DNA from: Pantoea eucrina
GTDB lineage: Bacteria; Pseudomonadota; Gammaproteobacteria; Enterobacterales; Enterobacteriaceae
Assembly (NCBI RefSeq): GCF_001691555.1
Contig: NZ_MAYN01000008.1
Coordinates: forward strand, 1,976,682-2,040,681
Direction of reading: 5' to 3'
Length of the DNA stretch: 64,000 bases
The translations under genes were made by a program, and so were the position numbers. Positions 16,370 through 25,938 of this stretch are shown in pieces. Under the pieces are notes generated by a model. The model was not told where the DNA came from, made no database searches, and was given only the letters and a program-made list of their open reading frames with translations. Each line of letters begins with the position of its first letter. The first letter of the stretch is position 1.

Positions 16370-18133
16370 TCAGGCAGGTGCGCCCGCTGCCAGCTGTTCA
16401 CCTGCCTGCTGCAGCTGATACATCTGCCAGTAGCGGCCCTGCTGCGCCAGCAGCTCTGCATGCGTCCCGCGCTCCGCGATATGGCCACGATGCAACACCA
16501 GAATCTGCTCCGCCTCCATAATCGTCGAGAGCCGGTGCGCAATGACCACCAGCGTGCTGTGCTGGCGCAGGGTGCGCAGCGCCTGCTGAATAGCCTGCTC
16601 AGTGCCGGAATCGATGTTCGCGGTGGCTTCATCGAGGATCAGGATCTGCGGCGGCGCGACCAGCACTCGGGCCAGCGCCAGCAGCTGTTTCTGTCCCACT
16701 GACAGCGTATTGCCCTGCTCCCCCAGCCGGGTATGAATACCGTCCGGCAGCGCACGGGCCAGCGCAGCAAGCTGCACGCTCTCAAGCACCTGCCATACCC
16801 GGGCTTCAGGGATCGCACGCCCCAGCTGCACATTAGCCAGCAGCGTATCGGCCAGCACAACCGGATCCTGCTGTACCATAGCAATGCCGGTGCGCAGTGC
16901 GTCGTGCGAGAGCGAAGAAACCGGACGACCGTCCAGCTCAATTATTCCGTGTTTTAACGGGTAGTAACCCATCAGCAGGTTTGCCAGCGTGCTTTTGCCG
17001 CTGCCGGTATGTCCGACCAGCGCCACAAAGCCGCGCGACGGTACGCTGAAGGTGATGTTGCTCAGCACGTCGCGGTCATCGCGGTAGGCGAAACTGACGT
17101 CGCGCAGCGCAATGTCTCCGGAGCGCAGCGGGGCACTCTCACTGCCATACCCCTGCTGATGCGCATCAACCAGTTCAAATATGCGCTCACCCGATACCAC
17201 CGCCTGCTGCAGCATCGACTGCTGCGTGGTCAGTTCGATCAGCGGCTCATTCAGCCGGCCCAGATAGGTGATGAAGGCGTAAAGCACGCCGACCTCAAAG
17301 GCGCCGGGGGAAGCAAAGCTGAACAGCAGTAGCAGACCGCACAAAATCAGTGCAGAAAAGAGGCTAAGCAGCGGACGCAGCAAAAACCCATCCAGTCGCA
17401 GCGTCTGCATGCGCGCCATATAATGGGCACGACTCGCCTCGCTCATCCGTGCACCAAAGCGCGCCTGCTGCCGAAACTGCTGGATCACGCTCATGCCGTT
17501 GATCACTTCATTAAAGCCGTTGTTGATATCCGCCAGATAGCTGCGAACCCGGCGGGCAATCGGCGTACTGTAACGCTGATAGATCAGCATCACGGTCAGC
17601 ACCAGTGGGAAAATAACCAGCGCCACCAGCGCCATACGCCAGTCGAGCGAAAACATGGCGACCAGCATCGCGCCAATCAGCGCGGCACTGCGCAGCACGG
17701 TGGCAACCACAGTGACATAGAGATCTTTGATCACCTCGGTGTCATTAGTGACGCGCGAAATAATCTGCCCCACCGGCTGGGTATCGAACGCGCTCAGCGG
17801 CTGGCGCAGCGCCGCGTTCATGACATCAACGCGCAGCTGCTGCACCACCCCGATTGCCGCCCGGTTAAACAGCAGCGCCTGAAAATAGTGCAGCGCCGCT
17901 GCCATCAGCTGCAGCAGAATAAAGCTCACCAGTAATCCCGCCACAATGCCCCACGGCATCTGATGTCTGGCAATCAGGTGATCGATAAAATAGCTGACCA
18001 GCACCGGGCCGGTCACCTCGGCGGCGGCGGCCAGCCAGAGCATGCCGGTTGCCAGCCACAGTGAACGGCGCCAGGGTTTTCCGTAGGCCAGCAGCCGTTT
18101 CAGCGTCGGCCACAGCCGCTGCGACTTAGCCAT
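16370..18133 (-). CDS. mdlB: MdlB, ABC exporter half-transporter
   Basis: Half of a heterodimeric multidrug-type ABC exporter, 587 residues, with six N-terminal membrane segments and a C-terminal nucleotide-binding domain. Walker A is [10 protein letters not shown] and Walker B is [12 protein letters not shown] with the catalytic Glu, but the signature is LSVGQKQLL instead of LSGGQ. The start at 18133 ([15 protein letters not shown]) matches E. coli; the frame stays open 56 codons upstream inside mdlA. It overlaps mdlA by eight bases and is coupled to it. The substrate is not known. Confidence 0.94.
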   Translation of the reverse strand: MAKSQRLWPTLKRLLAYGKPWRRSLWLATGMLWLAAAAEVTGPVLVSYFIDHLIARHQMPWGIVAGLLVSFILLQLMAAALHYFQALLFNRAAIGVVQQLRVDVMNAALRQPLSAFDTQPVGQIISRVTNDTEVIKDLYVTVVATVLRSAALIGAMLVAMFSLDWRMALVALVIFPLVLTVMLIYQRYSTPIARRVRSYLADINNGFNEVINGMSVIQQFRQQARFGARMSEASRAHYMARMQTLRLDGFLLRPLLSLFSALILCGLLLLFSFASPGAFEVGVLYAFITYLGRLNEPLIELTTQQSMLQQAVVSGERIFELVDAHQQGYGSESAPLRSGDIALRDVSFAYRDDRDVLSNITFSVPSRGFVALVGHTGSGKSTLANLLMGYYPLKHGIIELDGRPVSSLSHDALRTGIAMVQQDPVVLADTLLANVQLGRAIPEARVWQVLESVQLAALARALPDGIHTRLGEQGNTLSVGQKQLLALARVLVAPPQILILDEATANIDSGTEQAIQQALRTLRQHSTLVVIAHRLSTIMEAEQILVLHRGHIAERGTHAELLAQQGRYWQMYQLQQAGEQLAAGAPA

Positions 18134-19913
18134 GCTGCGCTCCTGTTGCGGTTTCATCTTTGCTTTCACTCTCATCATCATCCAGCGCCGCTTCCAGCTG
18201 CTGATAGCGGTACATATCGCGATACCAGCCCGGCTGCGCCGCCAGCTGGTCATGATCGCCACGCTGCGCAATGCGCCCCTGCTGCAGTACCAGAATTTCA
18301 CTCGCTTCGGTTAGCGCTGAGAGGCGGTGTGCGCTGATAATCACCGTGCGGTTCTGCCCCCAGATACGCAGGTTATGCAGAATGTCATGTTCAGTACGCC
18401 CATCTACCGCAGAAAGCGCATCATCCAGAATCAGGATCTCCGCCTCCAGCAGCAGCGCCCGGGCAATCGCAATACGCTGCTTCTGTCCGCCCGAAAGCAT
18501 AACGCCGCGCTCTCCGACTTCTGTCTCATAGCCTTGCGGCAGACGCAGAATATCCTCATGCACGCAGGCCATTTTTGCTGCCTGCTCAATCTGCTGCTGC
18601 GTGGCGTCGGGGCGTCCCAGCGCCAGATTGTTTGCCACGCTGTCAGAAAACAGAAACGGCGTCTGGCTGACGACTGCCAGGCGGCTGCGCCAGCTGTCAA
18701 GCTGCAGCTGAACCAGCGGCAGCTCGCCGTAGCGGATCCCGCCCCGATCGACATCGAAGTGGCGCTGAATGAGACTGAGCAGCGTACTTTTGCCGCAGCC
18801 GGTGGGGCCGCATAATCCCAGCATCTGCCCCGGCTGCAGCTGCGCATGAATATTCTGCAGTACGGCATTTTCTGTACCCGGGTAGTGAAAGGCGTCAATG
18901 GCGAGCTGCAGCGCAGCCGGCTCAGGCGGTAACGCCAGAGTGCCATCAACCACGGCCGGCGCTTCAGCCAGCAGCGCACGAATACGGCTCCAGGCCGCAC
19001 TGCCGCGCTCCACGATATTGATCATCCACGCCAGCGCCAGCATCGGCCAGATCATCAGTCCGAGATACATCACAAAGCTGGTGAGCTGGCCCAGCGTCAG
19101 AGTGCCGTGCCATACCATCCAGCCGCCGCCGGCGATCGCCAGCAGATTAGAGAAACCAACGGCCACATAGATAATGGGATCGAATCGCGCGTCCACCCGC
19201 GCCACATGCAGATTTTTACGTCCGGTATCGCTGGCGATGTCAGCAAACTGCTGCGACTGATGATCTTCCAGGCCAAACGCTTTGATCATACGGATACTGG
19301 TCAGGCTCTCCTGCGTCTGATCGTTCAGGCTTGAGAACGCCGCCTGCGCGACTTTAAAGCGCTGATGCAGTCGCGAACCATCTTTCTGGATCGCCAGCGC
19401 CATAAAGGGCATCGGGATCAGCGCCAGCAGCGTAAGCTGCCAGCTTATCTGCGTACTCATTACCGCCAGTACCACCAGCCCCATAACCAGTGAGTCCACC
19501 AGCGTCAGCACCCCTTCCCCCGCCGCAAACACCACGCGGTCCACATCATTGGTGGCGCGTGCGATGAGATCGCCTGTGCGATGACGCAGATAGAACGCAG
19601 GATGCTGCCGGCTCAGCTGACGATAAAAATCCTCGCGCAGTTCAACCGCCAGCTGATACGAGGCGCCAAACAGCAGCACGCGCCAGACATAGCGCAGCAG
19701 ATAAACAATAACCGCGGTGAGCAGCATGACGCCGATCCATAGCATAATCTGCCTGGCAGAGAGCTGCTGCTGCGTGACGCCATCCACAATAACGCCCACC
19801 AGGTGCGGCGGGATCAGCTGCAGTAACGCGATAATAATAAGCAGGCAAACAGCACCGGCATAGCGGCGCCACTCACGCAGGAAATACCAACTAAGCTGGC
19901 TGAATAATCGCAC
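18126..19913 (-). CDS. mdlA: MdlA, ABC exporter half-transporter
   Basis: Partner of MdlB, 595 residues, with six membrane segments followed by a nucleotide-binding domain. Walker A is [11 protein letters not shown] and the signature is canonical [14 protein letters not shown]. Walker B ends [12 protein letters not shown], with Asp replacing the catalytic Glu. This complements MdlB, so the dimer should have one standard and one weak ATP site. It lies 22 bases downstream of decR, suggesting a decR-mdlA-mdlB transcription unit as in E. coli. Confidence 0.95.
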   Translation of the reverse strand: MRLFSQLSWYFLREWRRYAGAVCLLIIIALLQLIPPHLVGVIVDGVTQQQLSARQIMLWIGVMLLTAVIVYLLRYVWRVLLFGASYQLAVELREDFYRQLSRQHPAFYLRHRTGDLIARATNDVDRVVFAAGEGVLTLVDSLVMGLVVLAVMSTQISWQLTLLALIPMPFMALAIQKDGSRLHQRFKVAQAAFSSLNDQTQESLTSIRMIKAFGLEDHQSQQFADIASDTGRKNLHVARVDARFDPIIYVAVGFSNLLAIAGGGWMVWHGTLTLGQLTSFVMYLGLMIWPMLALAWMINIVERGSAAWSRIRALLAEAPAVVDGTLALPPEPAALQLAIDAFHYPGTENAVLQNIHAQLQPGQMLGLCGPTGCGKSTLLSLIQRHFDVDRGGIRYGELPLVQLQLDSWRSRLAVVSQTPFLFSDSVANNLALGRPDATQQQIEQAAKMACVHEDILRLPQGYETEVGERGVMLSGGQKQRIAIARALLLEAEILILDDALSAVDGRTEHDILHNLRIWGQNRTVIISAHRLSALTEASEILVLQQGRIAQRGDHDQLAAQPGWYRDMYRYQQLEAALDDDESESKDETATGAQHG

Positions 19914-19935
19914 AATCTCTCTCTTTATTTACGCT

Positions 19936-20400
19936 TCAGGGCACAACGGGCAGCGCGGTTGAATATTTAATCTCTTCCATCGCAAAGCTGGAGGTGACAT
20001 CGATCAGGCCCGGCACGCCATTCACCAGCCGCTTATAAAACGCGTCGTAGCTCTTCATATCCGCAACCTGTATTCGCAGCAGATAGTCATACTCGCCGGC
20101 CATACGGTAGAAGGCCATGACTTCCGGCATTGGCTCCACCACGGCGACAAACTGCCTGAACCAGTCGCTGCTGTGCTGCTGGGTTTTGATCAGCATAAAC
20201 GCGGTCAGTGACAGACCAAGTTTTTCACCATCCAGCAGCGCCACGCGCGCCCGGATGATGCCATCATCTTCAAGTTTTTTCAGGCGCTTCCAGCAGGGCG
20301 TGGTGGTCAGATTCACGGCCTCCGCCAGCGCCTGCAGCGAGAGCGTGCAATCCTTCTGCAGAAGGGCCAGCAGCTTACGGTCAATTTTATCTATCATCAC
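19936..20400 (-). CDS. decR: DecR, Lrp/AsnC-family regulator of cysteine detoxification
   Basis: A 154-residue regulator with an N-terminal helix-turn-helix ([19 protein letters not shown] ... [18 protein letters not shown]) and an AsnC-type ligand-binding domain. E. coli DecR (YbaO) senses excess cysteine and activates a cysteine-degrading enzyme. Here a CdsH-like gene is divergent, 112 bases away, as ybaO and cdsH are in Salmonella. The start could be either of two adjacent ATGs (20400, 20397). It is followed by mdlAB. Confidence 0.93.
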   Translation of the reverse strand: MMIDKIDRKLLALLQKDCTLSLQALAEAVNLTTTPCWKRLKKLEDDGIIRARVALLDGEKLGLSLTAFMLIKTQQHSSDWFRQFVAVVEPMPEVMAFYRMAGEYDYLLRIQVADMKSYDAFYKRLVNGVPGLIDVTSSFAMEEIKYSTALPVVP

Positions 20401-20409
20401 GCCTCACCG

Positions 20410-20424
20410 GAGAAAAATTTTCTC
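20410..20424. promoter_or_regulatory. Palindrome in the decR-cdsH intergenic region, possible DecR site
   Basis: GAGAAAAATTTTCTC has perfect seven-base arms around a central A. It lies ten bases upstream of the decR start and about 90 bases before the cdsH-like gene. Lrp-family regulators bind AT-rich palindromes of this size. Assignment to DecR is inference. Confidence 0.4.
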
Positions 20425-20512
20425 TGAACCGCTGATTATACCCTGGTTTTAGCAACCTCTTTTTCCTGCCCGTGCCGTACACTGGCGGCAATAAAAACCG
20501 GAGAGAATTGCC

Positions 20513-21547
20513 ATGCAAACGCCCTGGATCCGCCACGCCATTAATGAGATTAACGCTGATATCCAGCGCTCGGCTGACACACACCTGATCCGCTTTACGC
20601 TGGACGATTTCCCGGGCATCTTTTTCTACCTTAAGGATGAGAGCACGCACCCCAGCGGCAGCCTGAAACATCGCCTGGCGCGTTCGCTGTTCCTGTATGG
20701 ACTGGCGAATGGCTGGATCGGTGAAAAAACCCCGATTATCGAAGCGTCATCCGGCAGCACCGCGGTATCGGAAGCCTACTTTGCCCGGCTGCTCGGCCTG
20801 CCGTTTATCGCGGTTATGCCGGCCAGCACCGCAAAGCGTAAAATTGAGATGATTCGCTTCTATGGAGGCGAATGCCATTTTGTTGCCGATCCGTGCCAGC
20901 TCTACGCAGAATCGGAGCGCCTGGCGCGTGAACTGAACGGTCACTTTATGGATCAATTTACCTATGCTGAACGTGCGACGGACTGGCGCGGCAATAATAA
21001 TATTGCAGAAAGTATTTTTCGTCAGATGGCACATGAGCCGTTTCCGGTGCCCCATACGCTGATCATGAGCGCCGGCACCGGCGGTACCTCTGCCACGCTG
21101 GGACGCTATATTCGTTATCAGGGCTACCCCACCCGTCTGCTGGTCACTGATCCGCAGCACTCCGTGTTTTTTGACTACTGGCACAGCCGTGACAGCAGCC
21201 TGCGTAATGCGCGCGGCAGCCTGATTGAGGGCATTGGTCGCCCGCGCGTTGAACCCTCTTTTCTGCCCGACGTGATCGATGAAATGCTCAAAGTCCCCGA
21301 TGGCGCAACGCTGGCAGCCATGCTGCGGCTGGAACAGATCCTCGGGCGGCGGCCCGGCGCCTCAACGGGGACCAACTTCTGGGGTATGATGCAGGTCGCG
21401 AAGCGCATGCGTGCCAGCGGTGAACGGGGTGCGCTGGTGACGCTGCTCTGCGACAGCGGTGAGCGCTATCCCGACACCTATTACAATCCGGCGTGGGTCG
21501 CGGCGCAGATTGGCGATATTCAGCCCTGGCTGCAGGCGCTGCAATAA
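20513..21547 (+). CDS. cdsH: PLP-dependent cysteine desulfhydrase, CdsH-like
   Basis: Fold-type II PLP enzyme related to cysteine synthase, 344 residues. The PLP lysine is Lys52 in SGSLKHR, the substrate loop is SSGSTA (79-84), and the phosphate-binding loop is SAGTGGTS (186-193). In Salmonella the gene divergent from ybaO, cdsH, degrades L-cysteine to pyruvate, ammonia and sulfide. The same arrangement here supports that role in cysteine detoxification. A synthase or D-cysteine activity cannot be excluded from sequence alone. A GGAG lies a few bases upstream of ATG 20513. Confidence 0.8.
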   Translation: MQTPWIRHAINEINADIQRSADTHLIRFTLDDFPGIFFYLKDESTHPSGSLKHRLARSLFLYGLANGWIGEKTPIIEASSGSTAVSEAYFARLLGLPFIAVMPASTAKRKIEMIRFYGGECHFVADPCQLYAESERLARELNGHFMDQFTYAERATDWRGNNNIAESIFRQMAHEPFPVPHTLIMSAGTGGTSATLGRYIRYQGYPTRLLVTDPQHSVFFDYWHSRDSSLRNARGSLIEGIGRPRVEPSFLPDVIDEMLKVPDGATLAAMLRLEQILGRRPGASTGTNFWGMMQVAKRMRASGERGALVTLLCDSGERYPDTYYNPAWVAAQIGDIQPWLQALQ

Positions 21548-21572
21548 AAAAACCGGACTTCCGGTCCGGTTC
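21546..21572. terminator. Terminator between the cdsH-like gene and cof
   Basis: The stem AACCGGAC-TTCC-GTCCGGTT has seven A on the left and only TTC on the right. It probably works best for the convergent cof transcript on the minus strand, where the A-tract becomes a T-run. Confidence 0.75.
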
Positions 21573-21582
21573 ACGGCAAGAC

Positions 21583-22404
21583 TCAGCCCTGGGGGGAGTA
21601 ATCAAGGTGGGGCGTTGTCAGCCAGTGATTTAAATAATGAGACACCGCCTGTGTCTCGCAATGGCCGATAACCGGCAAATGCGGCAGCGCGGCTTTAAGC
21701 TGATGCATGGCGTTGCCCATAACAAAACCTTTACCTGCCCGCTCCAGCATCTCGCGATCGTTCATCGCATCCCCGAAGGCCATACACTCCGCCAGCGGCA
21801 GATCGAGGTGTTCGCACAACCGCGTCAGCGCCGCGCCTTTATGGCAGCCTGTCGGCAGAACCTCAAGACAGTCCCAGGCAGAAAAACAGATACTGGCACG
21901 TGCGCCCAGCGCCTGCTGCAGTTCTTCCTGCAGCGCCAGTAACATCTCATGGGGTGCGATAAAGCAGATTTTGGTGATGTTGTCTCCGGACATCTGCTGC
22001 AGATCGCACAGCTGATAGCTAAACCCGCTCAGCGAGTGCGCCTCCAGCGCGCCGGGCAGCGGCTTATCAGTGAACCAGCCCTCATCGGTAAACAGATGAA
22101 TGGAGGCGGGTGTTTTCCAGCGGGTTCTCATGACCTGTTCTGCGACCTCCGCTGGCAGATCGCAGCCATAAAGCTGATTACCTTGCGGGTCATGAATACG
22201 CGTGCCGTTACCGGTTATCAGCCAGGCAGGCAGCGTGATCTGTGTACGGATCACCTGCATATCCAGCAGGTGACGACCGGTGGCAAAGGCCAGAATCACA
22301 TTGCGCTGCTGCAGCGCGTGCAGGGTTTCCAGCGTCTCTTTACCTAACTGATGCGTGGGCAGCAACAGCGTGCCGTCCATATCAAATGCTGCAAGACGAG
22401 CCAT
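21583..22404 (-). CDS. cof: HMP-PP phosphatase Cof (HAD family)
   Basis: HAD-superfamily hydrolase, 273 residues. In E. coli it acts on the thiamin intermediate HMP-pyrophosphate and other phosphates. HAD motif I is FDMDGTLL with Asp8 and Asp10, motif II is FATGR, and the C-terminal motif IV is [11 protein letters not shown]. The ends [11 protein letters not shown] and PHLDYSPQG match E. coli Cof. It is divergent from ybaE, 93 bases away, and convergent with the cdsH-like gene. Confidence 0.94.
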   Translation of the reverse strand: MARLAAFDMDGTLLLPTHQLGKETLETLHALQQRNVILAFATGRHLLDMQVIRTQITLPAWLITGNGTRIHDPQGNQLYGCDLPAEVAEQVMRTRWKTPASIHLFTDEGWFTDKPLPGALEAHSLSGFSYQLCDLQQMSGDNITKICFIAPHEMLLALQEELQQALGARASICFSAWDCLEVLPTGCHKGAALTRLCEHLDLPLAECMAFGDAMNDREMLERAGKGFVMGNAMHQLKAALPHLPVIGHCETQAVSHYLNHWLTTPHLDYSPQG

Positions 22405-22497
22405 GCCTGTACTCCTGTCGGGGGATGCCTTTTACTATCGCCTGGTAATTACGGAACGAATAGTGAATACTTTTTGAAAACTGTTCCGGGTTTAACT

Positions 22498-24207
22498 ATG
22501 CGCGAACTTCATCGTGTCAGCCAGTTTCAGCGGCTGTGGCACGCCAGCCAGGGGGAGACGCAGCGCTTAAGCGTTGCCATGCTGGCTAAGCGCTGTTTCT
22601 GCAGCGAACGTCATGCGCGTACCCTGCTGAAAAAATGGCAGCAGGCGGGCTGGATCCGCTGGGAAAGCCAGCCGGGGCGCGGTAAACAGGGAGAGCTGCA
22701 GTTTTTGATCACACCTGAGGCACTGCGCCAGCAGCTGCTTAACCGCCAGCTGCTGGCGGGCGAACCGGTTCAGATGCTGCAGACGCTTGACCTGCCGCCG
22801 GAACGTCTGCTGCAGCTGCTGCAGCCACTGATGGGCGGGCACTGGCAGGATCGTACGCCGGTACTGCGCATTCCTTATTACCGCACGCTCGCCTTCCCGG
22901 CACCTCTGCAGCCTCTCGGTCGCGCGGAGCAGCATCTGGCCCGGCAGATTTTCTCCGGCCTGACGCGCGTTGAAAACAACCGCGTCAGGGGCGACCTGGC
23001 GCATCACTGGCAGCACGACAGCAGCGGACTGAACTGGAGCTTCTGGCTGCGTCCGCAGCTTAGCTGGCATAACGGCGACCCGATGTATGCCGCACAGCTG
23101 GCAGCGGTACTGCAGCAGATTATCCGGAGCGCCAGCGGACGCGTGCTGCTTGCCAGCGTTGCGCAGATTGACGCCCCGCATCCGCTCACTCTGCGTATCC
23201 GGCTGCATCAGCCCGACTACTGGCTGCCGCAGCGGCTGGCTCACCAGTTCTGTCTGCTGCCGCATCCCGACAGCCCGCAAACTGGCAGCGGCCCCTGGCA
23301 GCTGATGCAATTTACCCCGACGCTGCTGCGGCTGGAGAGCTATGCGCGCTGGCATCTGCAGCGTGCGCTGATCCAGCGTATTGAATACTGGATCACACCC
23401 ACCCTGTTTATGCCGGAACAGGGCAACAGCTGCCGTCATCCGGTACAGATTGCGATTGGTAATGCTGACGAGCTGCAGCAGCTGCGGCCGGTAGATCGCA
23501 GTATCAGCCGCGGCTTCTGCTATCTGGCCACCCGCCCTTCACTGCGTTTCAGCGCGGCTCAGGCCCGGACGCTGATTGCGCTGATCCAGCGCAGCGATGT
23601 GATCCGCCAGCTGCCGCTGGCAGAAGGATTAATTACGCCAAGTCAGTGGCTGCTGCCCGGCTGGCCGGTTCCGCAGACCGGGACGGAACCCGTTGCCCTG
23701 CCTGCACGCCTGACCCTGCATTACCACCTGCCGGTTGAGCTGCACGTAATGGCGGAGGCGCTGGTTAGGCTGCTGGCCTCACACGGCTGTGAGCTGACCT
23801 GCGTATTTCATGAGGTAAAAAGCTGGAACAGCGAGCAGGATCTTACGGCAGCGGATATTGTCATGGGCGATCGTCTGATTGGTGACGCGCCGCAGTTCAC
23901 CCTGCTGAACTGGCTGGAGCAGGACCGGCTGTGGCAGCCGCTGCGTGACAGCTTCCGCCAGTCGCTTCAGCAAATCGCCTGTGAGCCAGATGATGGCGTG
24001 CGTTCGTCTGCCGTTCAGCAACTTTTTCATACGCTGATGAGCGAAGGTTATCTGCTGCCGCTGTTTAACTACCGTTATCAGGTACTGGCGCCACCGGGCG
24101 TGGAGGGTGTACACCTGACCGCGCTGGGCTGGTTTGACTTTACGCGAGCCTGGATCCCGCCGCCTGTCCCCTGCCCTGTTCAGTCCGCCCCTGACGCAGT
24201 ACCATAA
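22498..24207 (+). CDS. ybaE: SgrR-family regulator with solute-binding-like domain (YbaE)
   Basis: A 569-residue cytoplasmic protein. It has an N-terminal winged helix-turn-helix of the SgrR_N type (about residues 1-115, including LSVAMLAKRCFCSERHARTLLKKW) fused to a periplasmic-binding-protein-like domain (SBP_bac_5). E. coli YbaE is similar in size (566); its ligand and targets are unknown. The start at 22498 (MRELHRVSQFQRLW) follows the SgrR family; the frame is open further upstream into the cof region. queC follows after 27 bases on the same strand. Confidence 0.88.
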   Translation: MRELHRVSQFQRLWHASQGETQRLSVAMLAKRCFCSERHARTLLKKWQQAGWIRWESQPGRGKQGELQFLITPEALRQQLLNRQLLAGEPVQMLQTLDLPPERLLQLLQPLMGGHWQDRTPVLRIPYYRTLAFPAPLQPLGRAEQHLARQIFSGLTRVENNRVRGDLAHHWQHDSSGLNWSFWLRPQLSWHNGDPMYAAQLAAVLQQIIRSASGRVLLASVAQIDAPHPLTLRIRLHQPDYWLPQRLAHQFCLLPHPDSPQTGSGPWQLMQFTPTLLRLESYARWHLQRALIQRIEYWITPTLFMPEQGNSCRHPVQIAIGNADELQQLRPVDRSISRGFCYLATRPSLRFSAAQARTLIALIQRSDVIRQLPLAEGLITPSQWLLPGWPVPQTGTEPVALPARLTLHYHLPVELHVMAEALVRLLASHGCELTCVFHEVKSWNSEQDLTAADIVMGDRLIGDAPQFTLLNWLEQDRLWQPLRDSFRQSLQQIACEPDDGVRSSAVQQLFHTLMSEGYLLPLFNYRYQVLAPPGVEGVHLTALGWFDFTRAWIPPPVPCPVQSAPDAVP

Positions 24208-24234
24208 AGACACCACACCAGGAGATAAGAGTTA

Positions 24235-24930
24235 ATGAAACGCGCCGTTGTCGTTTTTAGTGGTGGACAAGATTCCACCACCTGCCTGATTCAGGCCCTG
24301 CAGCACTATGATGAAGTTCACTGCGTTACTTTCGATTATGGACAGCGCCACCGCCAAGAGATTGAGGTGGCAGCAGAGCTGGCACATAAGCTGGGTGCGC
24401 GCGCGCATAAAGTACTGGATGTTACCCTGCTGAACGAGCTGGCGGTAAGCAGCCTGACGCGTGACAATATCCCGGTACCGGCCTATGAGGCTGATGCCAG
24501 CGGATTACCCAGCACGTTTGTACCCGGCCGTAATATTCTGTTTCTGACGCTCGCCTCTGTCTACGCGTATCAGGTAGAAGCTGAAGCCGTTATCACCGGC
24601 GTGTGTGAGACCGATTTTTCCGGCTATCCCGACTGCCGCGATGAGTTTGTTAAAGCGTTAAACCACGCGGTCAGCCTTGGTATGGCCCGCGAAATACGTT
24701 TTGAGACACCGCTGATGTGGCTGAATAAAGCAGAGACCTGGGCGCTGGCTGATTACTGGCAACAGCTGCCGCTGGTACGGTCAGAGACGCTGACCTGCTA
24801 TAACGGCATCAAAGGTGATGGCTGCGGAACCTGCGCCGCCTGTCATTTACGTGCTCGCGGACTGGCAGAGTATCAGGATAATGCCGCAGCGGTAATGACG
24901 GCAATGAAGCAAAAAAGCGGCCTGCGCTGA
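24235..24930 (+). CDS. queC: 7-cyano-7-deazaguanine synthase
   Basis: Converts 7-carboxy-7-deazaguanine to preQ0 with ATP and ammonia, in queuosine synthesis. It has 231 residues. The PP-loop is FSGGQDSTT at residues 8-16, and the zinc-binding cysteines are in [20 protein letters not shown], of which the CGTCAAC core is diagnostic. An AGGAG lies a few bases upstream of ATG 24235. It sits next to ybaE as in E. coli. No riboswitch-like leader was seen in the short upstream gap. Confidence 0.97.
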   Translation: MKRAVVVFSGGQDSTTCLIQALQHYDEVHCVTFDYGQRHRQEIEVAAELAHKLGARAHKVLDVTLLNELAVSSLTRDNIPVPAYEADASGLPSTFVPGRNILFLTLASVYAYQVEAEAVITGVCETDFSGYPDCRDEFVKALNHAVSLGMAREIRFETPLMWLNKAETWALADYWQQLPLVRSETLTCYNGIKGDGCGTCAACHLRARGLAEYQDNAAAVMTAMKQKSGLR

Positions 24931-24946
24931 ATCAGCCCGCAGCCGG

Positions 24947-24970
24947 CGTGGCGTCAGCAGTGACGCCACG
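24947..24970. terminator. Possible terminator hairpin between queC and fadM
   Basis: CGTGGCGTCA-GCAG-TGACGCCACG is a perfect ten-base-pair hairpin between two convergent genes. Only GTTT follows on the plus strand and no T-run on the minus, so termination efficiency is uncertain. Confidence 0.5.
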
Positions 24971-24972
24971 GT

Positions 24973-25377
24973 TTAACGCCCGTTCATCAGAGCCGCCAGG
25001 CGTTCGCGCAGTTCTCCCTCCAGCGGAACCGCCTTTTGCGTTCGCAAATCGATACAGACAAACGTCAGCATGGCGTCAGCCACCAGAGTGCCATCCTCTG
25101 CAAGCAGTACACGCTGTGCAATGATGCCGCTGCGGCCGCTGAGCTGTGACACCTCGCTTTCAATTATCAGGCGATCTCCCAGAACCGCAGGCCGGCGATA
25201 GTTGATATTGATGTTCACTACCACAAACGCCAGTTTTTGCGCTATCAGCCAGTTAAAGGCGTTTGCTTCTTCCAGCCACTGCCAGCGCGCCTCCTCCAGA
25301 AACTCCAGGTAACGCGCATTGTTAACATGCTGGTAAACATCAAGATGATAGCCGCGCACTTTTATGGTGGTTTGCAT
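24973..25377 (-). CDS. fadM: Long-chain acyl-CoA thioesterase FadM
   Basis: Hot-dog thioesterase of 134 residues (E. coli YbaW/FadM 132) that removes unusual acyl-CoAs during fatty acid oxidation. The 4-hydroxybenzoyl-CoA-type active site region is YHLDVYQHVNNARYLEFLEEAR, with the key Asp in the HLDVYQHVNN part. The start at 25377 (MQTTIKVRGYH) fits the family; the frame extends 17 codons upstream. No clear FadR site was identified. Confidence 0.94.
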   Translation of the reverse strand: MQTTIKVRGYHLDVYQHVNNARYLEFLEEARWQWLEEANAFNWLIAQKLAFVVVNININYRRPAVLGDRLIIESEVSQLSGRSGIIAQRVLLAEDGTLVADAMLTFVCIDLRTQKAVPLEGELRERLAALMNGR

Positions 25378-25478
25378 CAACACTCCTGAACAGGCTGAAA
25401 CCGCTAACTGGTTGGACCTGTTGAGCATAGCACAGCCTGTTGCCGGGACTTACTGATACTTCAGCATCGCGAAGTGCT

Positions 25479-25838
<360 letters not shown>

Positions 25839-25880
25839 TCACAGCAGAGAAAAAGCCGCAAAAGGCGAAACGGAAAGATG

Positions 25881-25904
25881 GAAAAGGCCGCAGAAGCGGC
25901 CTTT
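25881..25904 (-). terminator. Terminator after ppiD
   Basis: On the minus strand AAAGGCCGC-TTCT-GCGGCCTTTT follows the ppiD stop by 35 bases. The T-run is short (four T). It separates ppiD from ybaV. Confidence 0.75.
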
Positions 25905-25938
25905 GATTGTTGCAGAACATTACCTGTTTTTGTGAGGC

